Source of the DNA: JADJXV01 sp046328995
Lineage (GTDB): Bacteria > Bacteroidota > Ignavibacteria > Kapaibacteriales > UBA961
Direction: 5' to 3'
Length of the DNA: 64,000 nucleotides
Assembly (NCBI GenBank): GCA_046328995.1
Contig: JAXLVN010000002.1
Location: forward strand, 682,001 to 746,000
Position numbers and translations under genes: made by a program. Shown piece after piece: positions 60,712-64,000 of the stretch. Numbering within the stretch: position 1 is the stretch's first letter; each line of letters starts with the position of its first letter. A model generated the notes under the pieces. The model was given only the letters and a program-made list of their open reading frames with translations, did no database searches and was not told where the DNA came from.

Positions 60712-60883
60712 AGCAATTGAATCGTTCAAGAGGAGTGGATATGCACGGCAAAAATACGGAAAGTTTGGCTTGGGATTCCGGCTCTCGGGAAAAATCGGTA
60801 AATTGCCATTGTGTCTCATCAAAATCAATATTCTGTCGGCTCTTCTGCCGTAGATTCTCCACTACGTTAACCTTTGGATATCC

Positions 60884-61543
60884 ATGCGTACTCTTTCTAT
60901 GATATGTAGCGCACTTCTGATTGGCTGTTCGACACTTATGGCTCATACTACCGTCAGGCCAACGGCTACGGCACCATTGTCAGACAGCACGCCGAAGCGC
61001 CTACCGTCATCGGCGGGGTTGGTCGAGGCAACCTATCATACAGGCATGAGTGCGGGTCTGTTATTCGGCTGCAGCTTTCATGCAGGAGCGGATTTCGGCA
61101 CCGGACTTCGTCTCGGATGTACGATGAATCGGCTGTATTTTGGGGGCAGCTTCTTGTATCATTGGGGGAGCGAATGGACCGAGAATACGAGTACATCACT
61201 CACGATATCCAATCGTTCCGGCTACTCTGTCACCGGCGAACTTGGCTATGATATAATGCTTGGGAAAGCAGCGATCGTACGGCCATATGTAGCGATAGGA
61301 GTCACGGCATTTGTGGAAAATACAGAGAATAAAAAAGAAATATTGGATACAACTGATATACTCTTTAGTGTGTATTCAGATCGTCAGAGCACGCACTACC
61401 TTCTGGTCAGCCCGGGGCTACAAGTGCAATTTCCTGTGACGCGGGATGTATTCATTGGTGGTGATGTGCGGTATTCAATCCTTAGCAATAGAAATAATTG
61501 GAGCGGGTTCGGACTCTATACTACATGTATGTTTCGTTTTTAA
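60884..61543 (+). CDS. Outer-membrane beta-barrel protein
   Basis: A 219-residue exported protein. The N-terminus MRTLSMICSALLIGCSTLMAH is a signal peptide. From about residue 45 there are alternating amphipathic strands (GLRLGCTMNRLYFGGSFLYHWGSEW, SGYSVTGELGYDIMLGKAAIVRPYVAIGVTAFVE, HYLLVSPGLQVQFPVTRDVFIGGDVRYSI) ending in Phe (TCMFRF), which fits an OmpA/OmpW-like eight-stranded barrel. No specific family recognised. The phosphodiesterase gene follows after 12 bases. Confidence 0.75.
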   Translation: MRTLSMICSALLIGCSTLMAHTTVRPTATAPLSDSTPKRLPSSAGLVEATYHTGMSAGLLFGCSFHAGADFGTGLRLGCTMNRLYFGGSFLYHWGSEWTENTSTSLTISNRSGYSVTGELGYDIMLGKAAIVRPYVAIGVTAFVENTENKKEILDTTDILFSVYSDRQSTHYLLVSPGLQVQFPVTRDVFIGGDVRYSILSNRNNWSGFGLYTTCMFRF

Positions 61544-61555
61544 ATTCAAGTACTT

Positions 61556-62323
61556 ATGCTTCCACTTCGGGAATTTGTGCCTACGGTTCGTCAGTTCGTC
61601 GTTGGTCATCGCGGTTCATCCGGCACTGCGCCGGAAAATACGCTTGCTTCGGTGCGTGAGGCGCTGGATGCGGGCGCCGATATGGTCGAACTTGATGTGC
61701 AATTAACATCCGATCAGGAGATTGTAGTCTTTCATGATGCGGTGCTCGGGCGTACGACAGGCGGGAAGGGGAAAGTCGCCGGAACTACATTGCAATCAAT
61801 GCAATCCCTCGACGCTGGCGCATGGTTTTCGGAGAAATTTACCGGTGAAACGGTGCCGTCGCTCCGGCAGGCAATTGCGCTGATTAAGGGGAAAGCGTAT
61901 TTGAATATTGAGATCAAGCCGCCGCAGCCGGGGGAAGATTATCATATTCGATTAGAGAAAATCCTCGCCTGTATTTTTGAGGAAAAAATGGAGGAATTCA
62001 CGCTCTTTGGGTCGTTTCATCATGGCGCTCTTGCGGAATTAAAACGGAACTATCCGCTGCTCCACACAGCCGCAATTAACCTCCCGAATGACACGCGTTT
62101 GCCGTCGGAAATCGCTGCGGAAATCGGTTGTGAAGGGTTTATATGTTCGATGCGCGAGCTCACGCACAAACGCTCCAAAGATGCAATCGCGCATGGTATT
62201 TACCTCGGCGTTTATACCGTCAATACGCGGGAAGATGTGGACTTCGCGCTCGGACGGAAGGCGAAGGCAATTGCGACGAATTTTCCGGCTCGGATACGTG
62301 AGGAGATACTGGCTCGCGGGTGA
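61556..62323 (+). CDS. glpQ: Glycerophosphodiester phosphodiesterase
   Basis: Hydrolyses glycerophosphodiesters to glycerol-3-phosphate and an alcohol. A 255-residue TIM barrel without signal peptide, so cytoplasmic (UgpQ-like). Motifs: VVGHRGSSGTAPENTLAS (catalytic His18, metal-binding Glu), ADMVELDVQLTSD (metal ligands), VVFHDAVLGRTTGG (second His), YLNIEIKPP, and GVYTVNTREDVDFAL near the end. It lies close behind the beta-barrel gene on the same strand. Confidence 0.92.
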   Translation: MLPLREFVPTVRQFVVGHRGSSGTAPENTLASVREALDAGADMVELDVQLTSDQEIVVFHDAVLGRTTGGKGKVAGTTLQSMQSLDAGAWFSEKFTGETVPSLRQAIALIKGKAYLNIEIKPPQPGEDYHIRLEKILACIFEEKMEEFTLFGSFHHGALAELKRNYPLLHTAAINLPNDTRLPSEIAAEIGCEGFICSMRELTHKRSKDAIAHGIYLGVYTVNTREDVDFALGRKAKAIATNFPARIREEILARG

Positions 62324-62328
62324 TTTTT

Positions 62329-62357
62329 TAACGCAAAGGCGCAAAGGGCGCAGAGAT
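62329..62357 (+). repeat. AACGCAAAGGCGCAAAGG repeat copy
   Basis: TTTAACGCAAAGGCGCAAAG GGCGCAGAGAT, a single copy of the dispersed family, fills the short gap between two genes. Confidence 0.75.
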
Positions 62358-62380
62358 TTATACTACTTTTAGAAATTTTA

Positions 62381-62644
62381 ATGGAAATTATCACGCTTAC
62401 TATTGGATATGTGGCGGCATTTTGTTCGACGTTTGGGCTTTTCCCCCTTGCGCTGCGGGTATGGCGAACGGGCGAGGTGAGTCAATTGCCGGTAGGCATG
62501 GTCACTGTGATGTTTATGGGCGCGGTCTTGTGGCTCGTGTATGGTATAATCCGCGCAGATCAGGTGATTATAGGCGCCAATGCAATTGGTTTATTCTTCA
62601 TCGGTTATGTAGGGATGGTCAAGCTGCGTTCACTGAAGCAATAA
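62381..62644 (+). CDS. SemiSWEET sugar transporter
   Basis: An 87-residue inner-membrane protein with three helices (IGYVAAFCSTFGLFPLALRVW, LPVGMVTVMFMGAVLWLVYGII, VIIGANAIGLFFIGYVGMV), the half-size form of SWEET transporters that works as a dimer to carry sugars. The helix-one PQ motif is PL here. Length and topology are usual. The substrate is not known. Confidence 0.85.
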   Translation: MEIITLTIGYVAAFCSTFGLFPLALRVWRTGEVSQLPVGMVTVMFMGAVLWLVYGIIRADQVIIGANAIGLFFIGYVGMVKLRSLKQ

Positions 62645-62747
62645 GCGTTTGCGGCGGCTTTGGCGGCAAAGTGGTATTTTTGTGGAATTCTTTGTTCTTT
62701 TCACGACGTGCTGCACCTTCAATGGCACGCTGATACCGCTGATTATT

Positions 62748-63140
62748 ATGATGAACGCTGATAATTACAGATATTCCGAGATTACGGATATTATTATCAA
62801 ATCCTTCTATAAGGTGTTTAATACATTAGGATTTGGGTTCTTAGAAAAAGTCTATGAAAATGCCTTGTGCATTGAATTACAGTCAGCCGGACTACTGGTA
62901 GAAAAGCAAAAACAAATCACAGTCCATTATCATGGACACGATGTAGGCATCTACTATGCCGATATATTTGTCAATAATGTGGTTGTCATCGAGCTTAAAG
63001 CAACGGAATCTCTCTGTGAAGCACACGAACTCCAATTAATTAATTATCTCAAAGCAACAGACATAGAAGTAGGTTTACTCCTCAATTTTGGCAAACAACC
63101 GGAAATAAAACGCAAAGTATTTACCAACAAAAAATCATAA
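62748..63140 (+). CDS. GxxExxY-family protein
   Basis: A 130-residue protein from the ATG at 62748. The family mark GFLEKVYENAL (G-x-x-E-x-x-Y) is followed by the nuclease-like core YYADIFVNNVVVIELKATESLCEAHELQLINYLKAT and GLLLNFG. The D/E-x-K arrangement (ELKA) suggests a PD-(D/E)XK fold, but the function is unknown. The 33 residues in frame upstream are hydrophobic noise from the intergenic region. Confidence 0.85.
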   Translation: MMNADNYRYSEITDIIIKSFYKVFNTLGFGFLEKVYENALCIELQSAGLLVEKQKQITVHYHGHDVGIYYADIFVNNVVVIELKATESLCEAHELQLINYLKATDIEVGLLLNFGKQPEIKRKVFTNKKS

Positions 63141-63305
63141 CAAATCATAAACAACCATAAAAAATCAGCGTGCCATCAACCCATGCTGATAATCATAAAA
63201 TATCATAATCAATCATAAAAAATCAGCGTGCCATCAACCCAAGCTGAAAATCATAAAAAATCATAAGCAATCATAAAAAATCAGCGTGCCATCAACCCAA
63301 GCTGA
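63141..63305. repeat. 58-base tandem repeat, three copies, before gcvT
   Basis: Units spaced exactly 58 bases (CAGCGTGCCATCAACCCA at 63166, 63224 and 63282), each followed by AGCTGAAAATCATAAAA-like AT-rich sequence. The same AATCATAAAAAATCAGCGTG piece occurs once at 22711-22732. It ends 44 bases before the gcvT start. Confidence 0.85.
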
Positions 63306-63348
63306 AAAAAATAGACAACTTTAATTTTATAATATATTTAGGAAAATC

Positions 63349-64000
63349 ATGAAACGCACAAACTTTTACGACATACACAAAAATCTCGGCGGCAAAATCG
63401 TGCCTTTTGCAGGATTTGAAATGCCGGTTCAATATCCAAACGGCATCCTGCACGAACACCACATCGTTCGCACAGGTGTCGGCGTTTTCGACGTCTCCCA
63501 CATGGGCGAATTCGAAGTGCGCGGCGCTGATGCGCTTGCTTTTATCCAAAAGCTGACGGTCAATGACGCCTCCAAGCTCACACCCGGCAAAGCGCAATAT
63601 TCTGCAATGTGTTACGAAAACGGCGGCATCGTCGATGACTTGCTCGTCTATCATTGCGGTGATTATTACATGCTCGTCGTCAATGGCGCCAATGTCGATA
63701 AAGACTTCGCATGGGCACAAGGCGTAGCGCAAGGGTTTGAAAATCTTGACCTTATCAATGTAAGCGATGATGTGAATCTCCTCGCGATTCAGGGTCCGAA
63801 ATCGCTCGACACCCTCCAAAAACTGACCGATGTAACTCTCGCTGATATACCTTATTACAGCTTCTCCTTCGGCACCTTCGCCGGACTGGACATGATTATC
63901 TCACGCACCGGATACACCGGTGAACTCGGCTGTGAAATTTACTTCCGTGGCGGTGTGGATGTGGCGACAAATGTATGGAATGCAATTTTTGAAGCCGGCG
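63349..64000 (+). CDS. gcvT: Aminomethyltransferase, glycine cleavage T protein (3' end cut by window)
   Basis: Releases ammonia from the aminomethyl-lipoyl H protein and passes the one-carbon unit to tetrahydrofolate. The ATG at 63349 is preceded by AGGA with good spacing. 217 residues are present of about 360; the frame is open to the edge. Motifs: NFYDIHKNLGGKIVPFAGFEMPVQY, GVFDVSHMGEFEV, FIQKLTVNDASKLTPGKAQYSAMC, GGIVDDLLVY, LLAIQGPKS and ISRTGYTGELGCEIYF. No other glycine cleavage gene is in view. Confidence 0.95.
   Translation, partial: MKRTNFYDIHKNLGGKIVPFAGFEMPVQYPNGILHEHHIVRTGVGVFDVSHMGEFEVRGADALAFIQKLTVNDASKLTPGKAQYSAMCYENGGIVDDLLVYHCGDYYMLVVNGANVDKDFAWAQGVAQGFENLDLINVSDDVNLLAIQGPKSLDTLQKLTDVTLADIPYYSFSFGTFAGLDMIISRTGYTGELGCEIYFRGGVDVATNVWNAIFEAG

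Noticed and set aside
63141..63305. CRISPR array
   Set aside because: Units are contiguous 58-base copies with no unique spacers and no cas gene nearby.
1..64000. tRNA and rRNA genes
   Set aside because: No cloverleaf with a GTTCRANTC arm and no rRNA-like conserved stretch noticed; a tRNAscan run would settle it.

Overview
The window looks like one contig of a Gram-negative member of the Bacteroidota/Chlorobi group. The best guess is the Kapabacteria/Ignavibacteria side; this is inferred from gene content, not from a marker tree. Reasons: at least six exported proteins end in a type IX secretion (T9SS) C-terminal sorting domain, several are Ig, YCF48/BNR or WD40 propellers, promoters of the TANNTTTG type can be found, and Shine-Dalgarno sites are often weak or missing. 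I recognised no rRNA, tRNA, CRISPR array, prophage or transposase.

Layout. 1-29 kb is ordinary core and exported-protein territory: Sua5 (cut by the window edge), HPr, a large Ig-repeat T9SS protein, two propeller T9SS proteins, a TPR-LuxR regulator, TruC, a YCF48 lipoprotein, then a co-directional minus-strand block of heme-motif lipoprotein, TonB receptor, TPR lipoprotein, DUF4331 protein and an ECF sigma/ChrR pair, then a CBS-domain cystathionine beta-synthase-like enzyme. 23.6-38 kb is unusually rich in inorganic-carbon genes: a SulP transporter and beta-carbonic anhydrase operon, an SbtA bicarbonate permease, an isocitrate dehydrogenase divergent from a LysR regulator, an LCIB-like carbonic anhydrase and a bestrophin. 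SbtA, BicA-like SulP, LCIB and bestrophins are parts of cyanobacterial and algal CO2-concentrating mechanisms; seeing the set in one bacterial locus with no Rubisco in view is the main biological observation.

41.9-53.6 kb is an AT-rich run of small minus-strand genes of mostly unknown function. They are separated by long imperfect palindromes whose ends fit integron attC boxes (GTTRRRY/RYYYAAC), and several genes are bracketed by matching inverted ends exactly as an integron cassette should be. No integrase is visible, so this is best read as a CALIN (attC cluster without integrase) or the distal part of a chromosomal integron. It contains a duplicated 127-aa gene and two copies of a DUF1016/PDDEXK nuclease gene, each broken by a different single nonsense codon. 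A Fic protein and a VOC protein lie just outside.

53.7-64 kb returns to core genes: sbcDC, a glycosyltransferase, an outer-membrane protein, a glycerophosphodiester phosphodiesterase, a SemiSWEET, a GxxExxY protein and the start of gcvT. Intergenic spaces throughout carry at least seven families of palindromic or tandem repeats, some with paired terminal hairpins.
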